A stretch of DNA of 64,000 bases from Ailanthus altissimus (taxonomy: Eukaryota; Streptophyta; Magnoliopsida; Sapindales; Simaroubaceae): NCBI GenBank assembly GCA_946807835.1, contig OX327712.1, positions 16,386,001-16,450,000 of the forward strand, in the 5' to 3' direction. Made by a program: the position numbers and the translations under genes. The notes under the pieces are model-generated. The model was not told where the DNA came from and made no database searches. It saw nothing but the letters and a program-made list of their open reading frames with translations. Positions 11,801-23,527 of this stretch are shown here, in pieces (the first letter of the stretch is position 1; every line of letters starts with the position of its first letter).

Positions 11801-12867
11801 TCAATTTTTTTAATCAAATATCAATAAATTTTTATCAATAAATTACAATTAATAATTATAATTGTTATTATAATATTTATAATTATAATTAAAATATCGT
11901 AAAAAAAATTATTAAAATATTTAAAGAAAATTAAATGTCTAAAAAAATTAAATAACTAAAAAATGGTACGGTTCATGGGCCATGTTCATGCCAAGCTCGT
12001 GATGACCATGCTAGGCACGTGGTTCATTACGGGCTTGTGCTGATGCTGGTACCGTTAAAGTACAACATTGTAGCATGTCATATCAATCCACAATATACTA
12101 CAGTATTGTTCGTAGCAGACCGGCAAATATAGTTTGTGTGCTGAATTGTGGCGGAGCTACAGTGAGTATGAAAGAGCCTTAGTTCCATGACCACCAAATT
12201 TTTAAATGCATAAATCTTAAGGATAAAAATTTTTGAACATTTGAAATTATGAATTTGATAATTTTGTTTTTGACTACTTTCATACTTAATTATTTTTTAT
12301 ATGTTTCTTTATCAAATAATATTTTTTACTACTTTTGAAATTACGAATTTAAAAATACTTTTTATAATAAAAAATTTTGGACATTTGAAATGATGAATTT
12401 GATTTTTTTTTTTTATTACTTTCATACTTGATTTTTTTTTTATGTTTCTTTATTAAATAACTTGTTTTATTTGAATTAGTGCAGATTAGAGAACTATAAA
12501 CTCATTATTATATAGAATTTGTGGGTTTTAATGTTCACCTAATATGTATTAAATCAATGATCTAATTATTTTATATGATATTAACATTAAAATTTACTAA
12601 AAATACTGCATGATGTGGTTGGTTTTATTTTTTTAATCTAACAATATATTTAGGTTAAAAAAAAAGTATATAGGTTTTAAAGCTTAATAATTATATCTTT
12701 TGTTGATTAAAAAATTACTAAAATGCTCAAAGTCAACATTCATTAAAAACAAAATATATTTACTAAAATATTAAAAGTCGAAATGCACTAAAAGCCAATA
12801 ATACTAAAAGCCTCAACGTAATAAAAAATAAAAATACTAAAACCTAAAGTGTATACCATTTAAACTA
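8842..12867. other. Gene-free AT-rich stretch
   Basis: No gene recognised in 4 kb. Minor items: a GT dinucleotide run at 9172-9189; poly-T runs near 9100 and 10910-11000. GC-richer patches at about 10800-11090 and 11960-12170 carry no open frame I can identify. The longer open frames around 9439-9869 match no family I know. Confidence 0.6.
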
Positions 12868-13539
12868 GGGTAAAAGACAAATGGACCTCCAAATATTTTG
12901 AAAATGACAATTAAGTTACTTTATTTTTAAAAAAATACACAAATACACCTCTTTTATTAATTTTTTTTTTAATTTAGACGATAATTACTACAATTGCTAT
13001 AATACTCTTATTTTTCATTGACCGACAGTTGATCGATATTAACCAGTATTGATTGACTATTGACTAGCACTAGACCATCTTACTATTGACACAGTCAACT
13101 TCTAAATTTTATAATCTACATAAAAATGGGGTTATTTTTATCAATTAAGTATTATAAGAGCTTAAAATTAGTAAGAAAAAAAGTAATAGCTCCGTTGTTT
13201 TTTATACTAATCTTCATTGGTGAAAATAATCTCATAGTTATATGAATTATAAAATTTAAAGTTCGATAGTGTCTATGGTGAATTAGTTTGGTACCAATCA
13301 ACGATCGATTGACACTGGTCAACCAACAACAGTCAACCGTCGATCAATATTGGTCAACGTTAGTTAGTGCCCATCAGATACTGCCATGTGTTTTTTATGA
13401 GTAAAATACTATATTATTCTTATTATCGTCTAAATTAATTAAAAAATTTAACGGAGATGGATGTATTTATGTATTTTTGAAAATAAAATGCCTAAATTGT
13501 CACTTTTAAAAAAAATTGGAGATTCATTTATTCTTTTCC
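12868..13539. mobile_element. Foldback (long terminal inverted repeat) element
   Basis: The left arm (from GGGTAAAAGACAAATGGACC at 12868 to AATTTAGACGATAAT near 12987) reappears inverted at about 13420-13539 (ATTATCGTCTAAATT ... ATTCATTTATTCTTTTCC), giving imperfect arms of roughly 120 bases. The loop holds repeated GATCGAT/GGTCAACC-type words on both sides, itself partly inverted. There is no coding capacity. A target duplication is not clear, so the superfamily (Mutator-like MITE is one option) is unproven. Confidence 0.65.
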
Positions 13540-14380
13540 TTTGTATTCTATCTAATTTAAATTTAAAAATATGAAATAATTGTGTGAAAAATGAGTAAAT
13601 GTTAAAAAAGGATATTTTCTCCGTTAATATTATCATAATAGAGCGTAATGAAGTAATTTAAATTTAAAAGTTGTTTTCTCACAAACAAATAGACCACTAG
13701 TTTATCAAAAATCAGTCTTTGCTTTCAGTTTTTAATCTCTTCAAGATCTATATCAATACAATTAGCTATATTAACGATAAAGTAATACCCTTTTTTGCCG
13801 AAAAATGTTAGTTAAAATAAACAAAAACGACAAGTTACCTTAGAATAAATGATACCGTAAAAACAAGAAGTTACCAGTACAATGAATGTAAGAGAAGAAG
13901 AAAAGGAAACGAAAAAATGAAACATTCGAGGATATTTGGCATTTGATGGACTTATAAAATAATAATTCATATCTTAACTTTAAGTAATTAATATTTTTAA
14001 AAAGCTGGATGTTCAAGCCTCACCATTTCTATAAACTATATTCACTTAATCTTGAGGGTGAGAAACTAAGTACCAAATGACAATGTTCAAATGCCCTAAT
14101 ATGCCATAATTGGATTATAATTTTAAAGAACTGCTTCTGGTTAGTGTTCATGTAAGGAGACATTTTGAAGATAGTTTTGAGACAGCCAATAAGAAGAAAA
14201 CGTGTGATGGAAAGGAAAAGTTGCATGGAGCGCAGAAACACAGACGAAGCAGTATTTGGGGGCAACAGTGCAGAGAAATTGAGCCACTAAGCAAGCGGGG
14301 CTGTGGCTCCGACCCCTGAAAATCTGGCACCACAGCGCCAATTCGAGTTTTGTTGTTTGGGACTTCCGACCTTCTTCTTC
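13540..14380. other. Gene-free stretch
   Basis: AT-rich to about 14100, then a more balanced 250 bases (14100-14340) with open frames on both strands that I do not recognise. Confidence 0.5.
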
Positions 14381-14719
14381 TGTTAGGATTTGAGTTGTTT
14401 TCCAAATACAACTCAAAATAAGGTTTATTGAGGATGTGGTGAGAACTACATAAATCTTGCATTTGCCTTGAGAGAAGGTATCACCACATTGAGAGGCATC
14501 ACCAAAATTGAAAGAGTTCAATTGTATCCTAAAGAGAGAGTTGCCTTGTGTGACTTTGTAATTAATTCACTATAGACGTAAACAATTATCAAACCACATA
14601 AATTTTTATGTGCTTTCTTTATTTTTGTGTTCTTTGTTTTCTTGGATCTCTATTTCATATTCTCATTTGCTTGTGGTAGAAGTTAATTCCCCCACCAAAT
14701 TCTTATTTCACCTTTAACA
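14381..14719 (+). repeat. Probable degraded copia solo LTR
   Basis: The segment starts TGTTAGGA and ends CTTTAACA (inverted TGTTA/TAACA tips). Its 3' third has the look of a copia R-U5 region (AACCACATAAATTTTTATG, then TGTGTTCTTTGTTTTCTTGG). No matching target duplication is visible on the flanks (TCTTC versus AAAAG), and no internal region follows. The call rests on composition and tips only. Confidence 0.42.
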
Positions 14720-14785
14720 AAAAGCTGATAAGAACTCAGGATATGTTTGAGATTGACGTGATTCTACTTAATTATGAAAGCATAA

Positions 14786-15746
14786 TGTTGTAGATATCAA
14801 GCCATGCACTTCAATTTAACACCCCTATGACATCAACTAAGTCACAACCTTGATACCCCCTTTTACTCTATGCGCAGCGAAAAATCATAACTCACACTAT
14901 AAGTAAGAACACATAAGATTAACACACCAATAAAGATAAAGAAAACAAATCAATCACAAGACACAAGATATACGTGGTTCAGCCCAAATTGTCTACGTCC
15001 ACGGAGGATCCATGATCCAGCTTCTTACTATTGAAATAGATCACTAAGTATCTTTTTACATCATCAATGATCTCATAAAACCCCTTAGTATCTCCCATAA
15101 AGACCTCTAAGCATCTACCCTTAATCATCATGACTCCCTAAGACCTCTCAGTATTTTCTCATAAGAGATTTTTACAAGGAACACAAGAATAGCCCGAGCA
15201 TCTAAGCCAAAAGGATCTATGGTGTTTCTCTTTTATTCACTCAAAGAACCTAAAGAAGAAAACACCTCCAAATGTTACACCCTAGTGCACCATGCACTTA
15301 GTGCCTACCTAGCTCATCTATTCTCTCTTATGGTTACATCTTGAAACCTTAAATGCTTAATCTTAAACAAGGGTTTACAAGTGTTTATATAGGGTGTATG
15401 TCGTGCTTACTAACCATATTCCTTGTTGGAGTAAGAGTCCACTTATTTTGGAAGTCCAAAACTTTTCAAAACTCGAAATTCCGAACCAAAACGAACATCC
15501 TGAGGCGTCTGGGCACCGCCGCGGCGCTAGTCTTCTGTGTTGGGCGTCGCGGCCCTAGAAGCTCCCTCGCGATTTCTTCGTTTTCTTCGCGTCTTCAAGT
15601 CCAGTTTCACTTCCCTCTTCGTGTCCCACACGTCCTAGACTTCTTTATACATATCTTATACGTTCTAGACTTCTTGTGACTCTTCACTTTAATATTCATC
15701 TCAATTCATATCCAACCAAAATTATTGAATCACCAATTTTTCAACA
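14786..15746 (-). repeat. Solo LTR, family A, minus orientation, with 5-bp target duplication
   Basis: 961 bases from TGTTGTAGAT to TTTTTCAACA, flanked by perfect CATAA direct repeats (14781-14785 and 15747-15751). Read on the minus strand it begins TGTTGAAAAATTGGTGATTC and matches the family member at 20636-21485 along most of its length, including a GC-rich CGCCGCGGCGC core and the CGTGGACGTAG ... GAACCACGTA R-U5 block. One LTR with a target duplication and no internal region is the product of LTR-LTR recombination. It ends only 239 bases before the MATE start codon. Confidence 0.9.
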
Positions 15747-15751
15747 CATAA

Positions 15752-15984
15752 GAACTAATTTTTTTATATTTTATCGAACAGTAGATGATGTAGAGTTAAA
15801 ATGATTCACCAGCTCAATTGCGATTGTATCCTTGATATGAACAAATAAACGATTATGGAATTTTTTTGTATGTGAGATACACTTTTATAGGAGAATACAT
15901 GTATGCTATTGGCAATGATAGTCATATTTGCTTGCAGTATAACCTAGAAGCCAAGTTTAACATATCTTTGATGTTTTAGAATCA
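15752..15984 (+). promoter_or_regulatory. Short promoter/5' UTR interval of the MATE gene
   Basis: Only about 230 bases separate the solo LTR from the ATG. An A/T box TTTTTATATTTTATC is at about 15760 and CTTTTATAGG at about 15889. A TTGCTTGCAG at about 15930 looks like a splice acceptor, so a 5' UTR intron with an upstream leader exon is possible. The true transcription start cannot be decided here. Confidence 0.35.
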
Positions 15985-18900
15985 ATGGACCATGGATCGG
16001 AAGACAGGCTTCTGCAACCCGAAGAACATGACAGTCACGATCTTAAGAGAAGGATTTGGAATGAATCTAAAATTACATGGAGGATTGCATTTCCAGCCAT
16101 AATTGCCAGAGTGACTTCATTTGGATTTATTGTGGTGACACAAAGTTTTCTTGGACATGTTGCCGAAATAGATTTTGCTGCATATGCAATCGTTCAAAGC
16201 ATTTTTTTTCGTTTTATCAATGGAATACTGGTAAGATCCTGCATATATTCATTATTTCACTTTACAATACCAAAAAACTGTACTTAACACAACATACTGC
16301 GATATCATATTAATCATTCAAACTGTTACACTCTTAGATTATAATTTTGAATGCCATCTTGTAATCATGTTAGCTCAACTATCATAACTTCGTAAGGATA
16401 AAATGAGAGAATCTTGTTGGATTAGTGTGAACCACTAAATTCTACATTGAGAGTAAGAAAGGGGCTTCACTAGTTTTAATATTTTGTGAGTTCCTTAAAG
16501 CCTTAACACATTTTGGATTACAAGATCTAAAAACAAAATTAAGCCGATGGCTTATTACTTAAAAGACATGTTTTTCAAAAAAAAATTTCTTTTTATTTGA
16601 AGCTGGGAATGTCAAGTGCAACTGAAACATTATGTGGACAAGCATTTGGAGCAGGGCATTACCACATGATGGGCATTTACTTGCAACGATCTTGGATAGT
16701 TGATATTTCAATTGCTACGATGCTGCTCCCCATCTTAATTTTCGCCACGCCAATCTTAAATCTTCTTGGCCAGGAAAAAGAAATAGCACAAGTGGCGGGG
16801 AGACTTTCTCTATGGTTCATTCCCTTCGTGTACTGTTGTGTCTTTTCCTCAACAATACAAATGTACTTACAAGCACAGCTCAAAAACATGATTATTGGGT
16901 GGATGTCAGCTGCTATTTTTCTCCTTAATATGGTTTTGTCCTGGATTTTTGTGATTAAACTTGCTTTAGGTAGTACTGGCGCAATGGCGGCGTTGAACAT
17001 TACTAGTTGGCTAGGCATCATTGGAGCATTTGTGTATATTTTCGGTGGTTGGTGCCCAGATACTTGGAAAGGATTCAACAAAGCTGCCTTTTCTGATATA
17101 TTGCCTCTAATCAAGCTTTCGATATCCTCCGGTGTGATGCTTTGGTAATCACTTTATGCTTTCTTTTCAATGTTATATATGTTGCCCGCTATCTGAATTG
17201 TCTTTCAAATTTCTGCACAAAGAATTCATGACTACTCTTTGGGGGTTAAAGTAATTACCTTTGATATGGTTATATAAAAAAGTAAGGAAGTTCCTTTTAA
17301 TAACTGAAGTCATCATAAACCTTCTTTAAATTTTTTTATATCCATTAGAAACCTCCTTGAAATTATTAAAAGGCTTCATTGTAGCATGATTTTCAACCAA
17401 AATATAAAGGAACACAATGATATTATAGTAACCCTTCAATATATTTACGGAAGTTCTATTGTCCTGACATAATTATTTTACTTTTGATAGCTTGGAGCTA
17501 TGGTACAGTTCGATCCTAGTATTATTGGCTGGCTATGTGAAAAATGCAAGCGTTGCCATATCCGCCTTCTCTGTTTGGTAATGTTTTAATTTAGTTCTCG
17601 TTAATTTTCATATAATGAGCTTAAGAATATTTCTTCAAAGATAAATTAATGTCTATTTTATTGCAGCCTAAATGTCAGTGCGTTCCAATATGTGATCTGC
17701 CTTGGCTTCCTCAGTGCTTCATGGTAATACCTGTACATATAATATGAATATCATTTCTCTTTTGTTCTCTTCAACTTATTATGGAGTAAACTTTTTCCTC
17801 CCTAAAATTAATTTACATCTTCTACAATCTCGTTTACAGTGTTAGGGTGTCGAATGAACTGGGAAGGGGAGATGTCAATGCCACAAAATTTTCCATTAAA
17901 GTTATCCTCACTACATCAACAATTATTGGAGTGATCGTTTTCGGTTTGTGTTTATCATTAGGCAGTCAGATTTCATACCTGTTTACTTCTAGTGAGGAAG
18001 TTGCAGAAGAAGTGTCAAGTCTATCTGTCCTACTCTCTTTCTCTGTTTTGCTTAATAGTGTTCAACCAGTACTCACAGGCAAGTGTTTCTTGCAACCCAT
18101 TTTTTGAACACGAGTCATTGCCATCTTTACTTCTCAACAATTATTGAATACATATCTGACATAAATCAGTAAAGGCCAAGAGGGTGTACTGAATATTCTC
18201 TTTAACTCAATTAATCAGTTTTCAGAATTAAAATATTTTGGTGTATACATAATACAATTTTATTAGATAGACGAACGGGTATTGTGCTATACTTTTCATC
18301 CGAAATGCTGTCTTGCAGAATAATTTAGTGAAGGGTTTAAGTTAATTCTTAACAGGTGTAGCCGTAGGTGCTGGTTTCCAAAGCGTGGTTGCATATGTTA
18401 ACTTGGGAAGCTATTACGCTGTGGGAATTCCAGTAGGTGTTTTGCTTGGTTATGTGGCCGATCTTGGAATTAAGGTGAGAACTAACATTTTTAAACATCT
18501 AATATCATACCTTTTTTTTTTCTTTTTTAATCTTTTTATACAAACCTCGACCATACATGAAGAATTTATTAAGTGAAGAAAATACGTCACTTAGTTCAAG
18601 AAGCGTAATAAAATCTTTACCCTTGTGAGATTTTATCACTTTAGTATAATATCTTTTAAAGGTTACATTAGTCGGATTCAATCATGTGAAATTCACCAAA
18701 TAAACATGTTAACTTTCGGAGGGATATGCAATTTTCAAATCTTCTTACACTAAGCATTAACCTACCTTGGTGGTGAATTACAGTCCAATATCTTATTATA
18801 AGTCGGGTATTTATTAAGGTATTTATCATTGATTCAAAAGACTAGTCTATTAAATAATAATGTATACTTAAAAGATTAACTTATTAAATAATATTGTGAG

Positions 18901-21900
18901 ATTTTATCATTTTAGTATAATATCTTTTAAGGTTACATTAGTCGAATTCAATCATGTGAAATTTACCAAATAAACATGTTAACTTTCGGAGGGATATGTA
19001 ATTTTCAAATCTTCTTACACTAAGCATTAACCTCGAATTTCTCAAAGCAACTTGCAATACTTTGGTGGTGAATTGCGGTCTAATATCTTGTCACATGTCG
19101 GGTGCTTATACAGCATTACCCAATCATTTGATTATACCTCGTCACGGTGTGACCCAAACTCAAAGACTAACTGAGTCTGTATTGTTCATCCTCCCAAAAC
19201 TAATGAACCCACTACCCACCTACCCAATCACATGACGCCCTCGTCACAGTATGACCCAAACTCAAAGGCTAACTTGGTTCGTATTGTCCATCCTCCCCCA
19301 CTATCCATGTGGCAATCTCTATTAGGGCTCAAGACACAGGATCTTTAGAACTCACTTGACCCATATTGCCTATCTCTCTAGCGGCATAGAGAACCCACAT
19401 CTCACGTGACAATCTCCATTGAGGCGATTTCGAGAGCTCACATACGAATAAAAATTCGGGTCTACTCTGATACTACTTGTTATAGATTCATAGAATATGC
19501 AATAATTGATTGCACTACAACTTCGATTAACACTTCTCTACCCACAGTCAAAAATAACTTAGCTTTCCAACCCCTCAATTTGTTCAACATCTGATCTCAA
19601 ATAGAGTTGAATAAGTTTTTGCTTTCTCTCATGAAAGCTAGGGAGACCAAGGTACTTCTCATGATAAGTCACAACATTAACACTAAGGCATCTGACCAAA
19701 TCTTGACTAGAAGAGAGAGACACTACTTTTCCAAAACACACCGCAAATATCAAAATTAACAACCTCCTCATAACCTGTTCATATAGCTTCAAAATTCATT
19801 TGATTATTTGACAGTTGGACTGGTTTTCTTTGGTGAAAATAAGACTATCATCTGCAAAGGAAAGATGTGAGATTGTAGTCCCCTGTCCCTCACACTGGCT
19901 CCCATAAAACTCACCTAAAAGCTCCACTAAAAGAATTAAAGAAGAAAGCCCTTAACCGCAAATGATAAACAAATATAGAGACAGAGGACCCTCTTACAAC
20001 AAGCCCCTTGAAGGGCTTAACAAGCCATATGGCTTCCTATTAATCAAAATCAAATAAGGAATTGAAACCACACAACTCATTATTTTTGGTCACTACTCTG
20101 TTGGAAAACCAAATTAAAACATTATAGCCTCCAAAAAATTTCATTCTACCTGATTATAAGTCTTTGATATGTCTAGCTTTAAGGCTAGGTAACCTTCTTT
20201 ATTTTTCTACAATTGCTTGATAATATAAAGACATTCAAAATTAATTAAAGCACTCTATCAGTAATGTGTCTACCAAGAATAAAATCACTTTGAGACTCCA
20301 GAATAAAAAAATTTCCTAACACACCACGGAGTATGTTAGCCAATGCCTTAGAAATAATTTTATAAAGTGCATTACATTAACTTATTGGCCAAAAATCTAC
20401 CAAATGAGTCAGGTTATCACAATTTGGAATAAAAGAATTAAAGATTAACTCAACCTAGTAAGATCTCCCCCTTTGTTTAGGAACTCTAAGCAACATTATG
20501 AGACACATTAGGCTAAAATATTTGATAAAATAAAGCAAGCATATCATCTTTCCTCAGACCTTAGTTGGTTACATCTATTGCACAGCTCTATAAACCTTAT
20601 CTTTGGTAAACGAAGCCATCAACCGTATTCTACTATGTTGGAAAATTGGTAATTCAACAATCTTAGTTGGACAAAAATTGAGATGAATAACAAAGTGAAG
20701 AGTTACAAGAAGTTTAAAACGTGTAGGATGCGTATGGAGATATCTAGGACGTGTAGGACACAAAAGGAAAAGCGAAACGGGACTCAAAGACGTGAAGGAA
20801 GCAAGAAAATGCGGATAGGTATACAGGGCTCAGCGCCGCGGCGCCCAGGACAGTAACCTAGTGTCGCAGCGCTAGGTCCTCAGTGCTACAGTGTTTGGTG
20901 CGATTTTGTCCAGCACCGCAGCGTCAGAACTCGTGAAAAAGTCCGTTTTGGTTCGGGATTTTGAGTTTTGGGAAGTTTTGAACTTTCAAAGCAAGTGGAC
21001 TCTTACTCCAACGAGGAATAGGATTAGTAGGCACGAAATATACCATATATAAATACTTTTAAACCCTTGATTTCAGATTAAGCTTTGAGAGAGACTCTAA
21101 GAGAAGGGAAGAACTGGGTAGACACTAAGTGCTTGTGTGCGCTAAGGTAGAACCGTTGTTTGAGTGATCATTGTTCATGGTAGAGTAAGGGTTCACTAAA
21201 CGTTTAGGTCCTTTTGAGGGTTCTTCATTAGATTTTTCTTGTAAAATCTCTAGGGAGTTATAATAAGAGAGACTAGGATCCTTGGATCCATCGTGGACGT
21301 AGGTAATTGGCCGAACCATGTAAGATTGTGTTGTGCTCTTTTATTTTCTGCTTTGAATTCTTATTATTTTTTGCTTGATTGATAGGTTATTCCGTTGCGC
21401 AAGAAGGTTAAAGTTTTAGGCTGAATCTTGAGTTCTTCGCTTTAACATAATCTCGAGAGAGAAAATGGTGTTTCCTCCCTCAACATACTATTATTGGAAA
21501 TCCACATGTCTATGTTGGCCAATACTTCCTAAACAACTAAATTTGATGGCCTAAATGAAGCAAAAAAATTTCGAAAATGATCCATGAAGACCTTTTCAAT
21601 CTGCTCAATCAAAGTTTGCCATTGGTTATCAATATCCAAAACTCCCTAAATTTTATTTTTCTTCCACCTATTAAGATATTTAAAGTGAAAAAACTTTGAG
21701 TTCTGATCACCACTTTTCAGTTAAGCTACTCGAGATTGTTGCTCTCAATAGGTCTCATGCTTGTATAAAAGAACATCAAGCTCCTTCTCGGACTTGCAAA
21801 CCTACTACCATGAAGCAGTCGAGATGGATCTGTTCATCAAGGATAAAGCCTACCTCTTCGCATAAATTTCATATTTTAAATGAAGAAATTTTTCCCCGTT

Positions 21901-23046
21901 TCAACCTTAAAGCACTGCTCATATTTTCTTCAAATTTGATATAAATTTGGAGTAACAACAAAGTCTTATGTTGCAAGACTTCTAAGTGTAATTTTATATA
22001 TCAAAAAGAAAGAAGAGCTGAAAAGGCTACTTACTTTATTATTTGATAGATTTCTAGTTATATATAGAAAATTTAGAAGATAAAAATTACAATCAAGTTT
22101 GTAACAACTTATTTTAAATTCAAAAATTTAGTCCTACGATTAAGGTGTTTGAATTATAACCAAACTTGATTTTATTTAATTAAATAAATACTAAAATAGT
22201 CACTATTTGATAAGGTTTCTACCAGGATTTTATTAAAGGCAAAATATTTGAATTCTAATAAAATTAAGTTGAACAGCTCATAGACTCTTCCCTCAGGTTG
22301 CCAACCTTCTCAGATTATTTTTTCACAAAACTGACTGGAAAACTAAAAAAAAAAAAAAAAACCCGCCGTCCAAAACCTATTTCGCCATCCATAATATTCT
22401 GCTTCCTCCCTATTTTCTCGGGAAAAAAAAAAAAAACCCTAGGCGGGGACTTATTTAAACACGAGTTCTATTTGATCTTATGAGTTTGAGTGTTTTAGGA
22501 GAAACTGAACTTTTTATAAGTCACTGTAATATCAAACTGACCTTGTAATTCCTTCATTATTGTTTCATTTCTAATACTTAAACTGATTAAAGTCATTGGG
22601 TGGTTGGGTCAATCTCATGTGTACGATATATACAATTAATAGACATGCTGTTTTCAAACTGTTCCATTGATTCAGTTCTGTGTGATTTTGCAGGGTTTGT
22701 GGATAGGATTATTGGGTGGGATACTAGTACAAACAATTATCCTTGCCTACATTGTATGGAGGACGGATTGGGATGATCAGGTAAATGCTGAATGCACTCA
22801 AATGCTTGTGATTACAATTATTACACTGATCTTATAAGATTAAAATTGACATAAGCGAATATTCGTTAAAACTTTTGGTCTCGTTTGATTTACAATATAA
22901 ATAACTTCTTCTCTTTTCAGAATATTTTAAAGCAAACAATGTTTTACTTTTTCTCATTATTGTAGGTGAACAAGGCATCCCAACGTCTCAACAAATGGCT
23001 TTTGAAGCAATCTGAAGAATCTGATCAAAGCTCTCCTCTAGCTTGA
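15985..23046 (+). CDS. MATE-family efflux transporter (DETOXIFICATION type), eight exons, intact
   Basis: Exons: 15985-16230, 16603-17144, 17491-17577, 17667-17723, 17840-18078, 18356-18474, 22694-22780, 22966-23046. They sum to 1458 bases, 486 codons with stop (485 residues), the normal length for plant DTX proteins. The start ATGGACCATGG opens a hydrophilic N-end (residues 1-35), then the usual multi-pass membrane domain. Family signatures: WRIAFPAIIARVTSFGF with TQSFLGH in exon 1, SSATETLCGQAFGAGHYHMMG and YLQRSW at the start of exon 2, LELWYSSILVLLAGYVKN in exon 3, VRVSNELGRGD in exon 5, YYAVGIPVG in exon 6. MATE proteins are cation-coupled exporters of secondary metabolites, organic acids or xenobiotics at the plasma membrane or vacuole; the substrate cannot be told. 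Introns obey GT-AG except intron 5, which is GC-AG. Intron 6 is 4219 bases, filled with transposon remains. I see no frameshift or internal stop. Confidence 0.94.
18079..18355 (+). other. GC-AG intron (intron 5 of the MATE gene)
   Basis: The exon ends ...CTCACAG and the intron begins GCAAGTG and ends AACAG. Only this boundary keeps the conserved reading VLT-GVAVGAG in frame; the GT four bases downstream would shift the frame. AG|GCAAGT is the strong consensus expected of GC donors. Confidence 0.85.
18623..19102. repeat. Pair of direct repeats of about 185-210 bp inside MATE intron 6
   Basis: Copy 1 is about 18623-18807 and copy 2 about 18893-19102. They share GAGATTTTATCA, AGTATAATATCTTTTAA, CATGTTAACTTTCGGAGGG and CTTCTTACACTAAGCATTAACCT at the same spacing, and end in GTCGGG. 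Copy 2 has about 25 extra bases (cgaatttctcaaagcaac...) that are absent from copy 1. They are separated by about 85 bases of AT-rich sequence. Confidence 0.85.
19130..19482 (-). repeat. Possible LTR-element scrap with primer-site-like end
   Basis: Inside MATE intron 6. It contains two related words (CCTCGTCACGGTGTGACCCAA at 19136, CCCTCGTCACAGTATGACCC at 19239) and ends with CTCTGATACTACTTG at about 19466-19480. Its reverse complement resembles a degenerate TGGTATCAGAG primer site. No LTR borders could be fixed. Confidence 0.3.
19483..21960 (-). mobile_element. LINE (L1-type non-LTR retrotransposon) RT fragment, split by a solo LTR
   Basis: Read on the minus strand, the two parts form one decayed LINE open frame. 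The upstream part (21486-21960) shows LKSGDQNSKFFHFKYLNRW followed by the NQWQTLIEQIEKVFMDHF spacer typical of plant LINE ORF2. The downstream part (19483-20635) shows the RT catalytic block FADDSLIFTKENQS at about 19800-19860, then NVVTYHEKYLGLPSFH and GREVLIEVVVQSI near 19500-19720. Many stops and frameshifts make it dead. The solo LTR at 20636-21485 inserted into it. Confidence 0.85.
20636..21485 (+). repeat. Solo LTR, family A, plus orientation, with 5-bp target duplication
   Basis: 850 bases, TGTTGGAAAATTGG...CCCTCAACA, flanked by perfect TACTA direct repeats (20631-20635 and 21486-21490). It is homologous in opposite orientation to the solo LTR at 14786-15746. It contains a GC-rich patch (20825-20930: CAGCGCCGCGGCGCC and relatives), CCATATATAAATACTT as a TATA region at about 21042, and the R-U5 block CATCGTGGACGTAGG ... 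GCCGAACCATGTAAG at about 21289-21323. Confidence 0.92.
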
Positions 23047-23358
23047 AGTCAATACTGAACATCATCACAGATTCTCTCAGCAACAAATCATTGTAGAAGA
23101 AACTACAGATATGATAGGATAAACTTTTGAATGGTTCTTGTTTGAGGGTTTTTCACTTTTATTCATTTTTATTTTCCAAAATCACATGTGAGATGAAAAC
23201 TATGAATTGCTCCTGAGAGTTTTGGACTATTACTCAATTTTCACGAATGAGATATAATAACAACAGGAAGTCATTATAAACAAGTCATTTAAGAAGATTA
23301 AGATGTCTCTTTGGCTCTTGCTTTGTCCAAGCAAATGCACCGTTGCCACCTTATTATA
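23047..23358 (+). other. MATE 3' flank, presumably 3' UTR
   Basis: Non-coding sequence after the TGA. T-rich stretches around 23150-23180 (TTTTATTCATTTTTATTTTCC) fit plant far-upstream/near-upstream poly(A) elements, but the end of the transcript is not determined. Confidence 0.4.
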
Positions 23359-23527
23359 AGTAATATTATTTATTTTAAATTGTATTTTAAAAAAATAATA
23401 TGTCAAATAATTATTAAGTAATAAAATAATATAAATTTTAAAATTATATCCAATGAGTAACAAAAATAATCATTGAGTATTTAATATAATATTTTTTAAG
23501 ATATAATTTAATATGCTTAATATTACT
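23359..23527. mobile_element. Short MITE with about 60-bp terminal inverted repeats
   Basis: The first 60 bases (AGTAATATTATTTATTTTAAATTG ... AATAATATGTCAAATAATTATT) return inverted at the other end (AATAATCATTGAGTATTTAATATAATATTTTTTAAG ... AATATTACT), so almost the whole element folds back. A second copy of nearly the same size is at 34133-34299. Confidence 0.7.
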
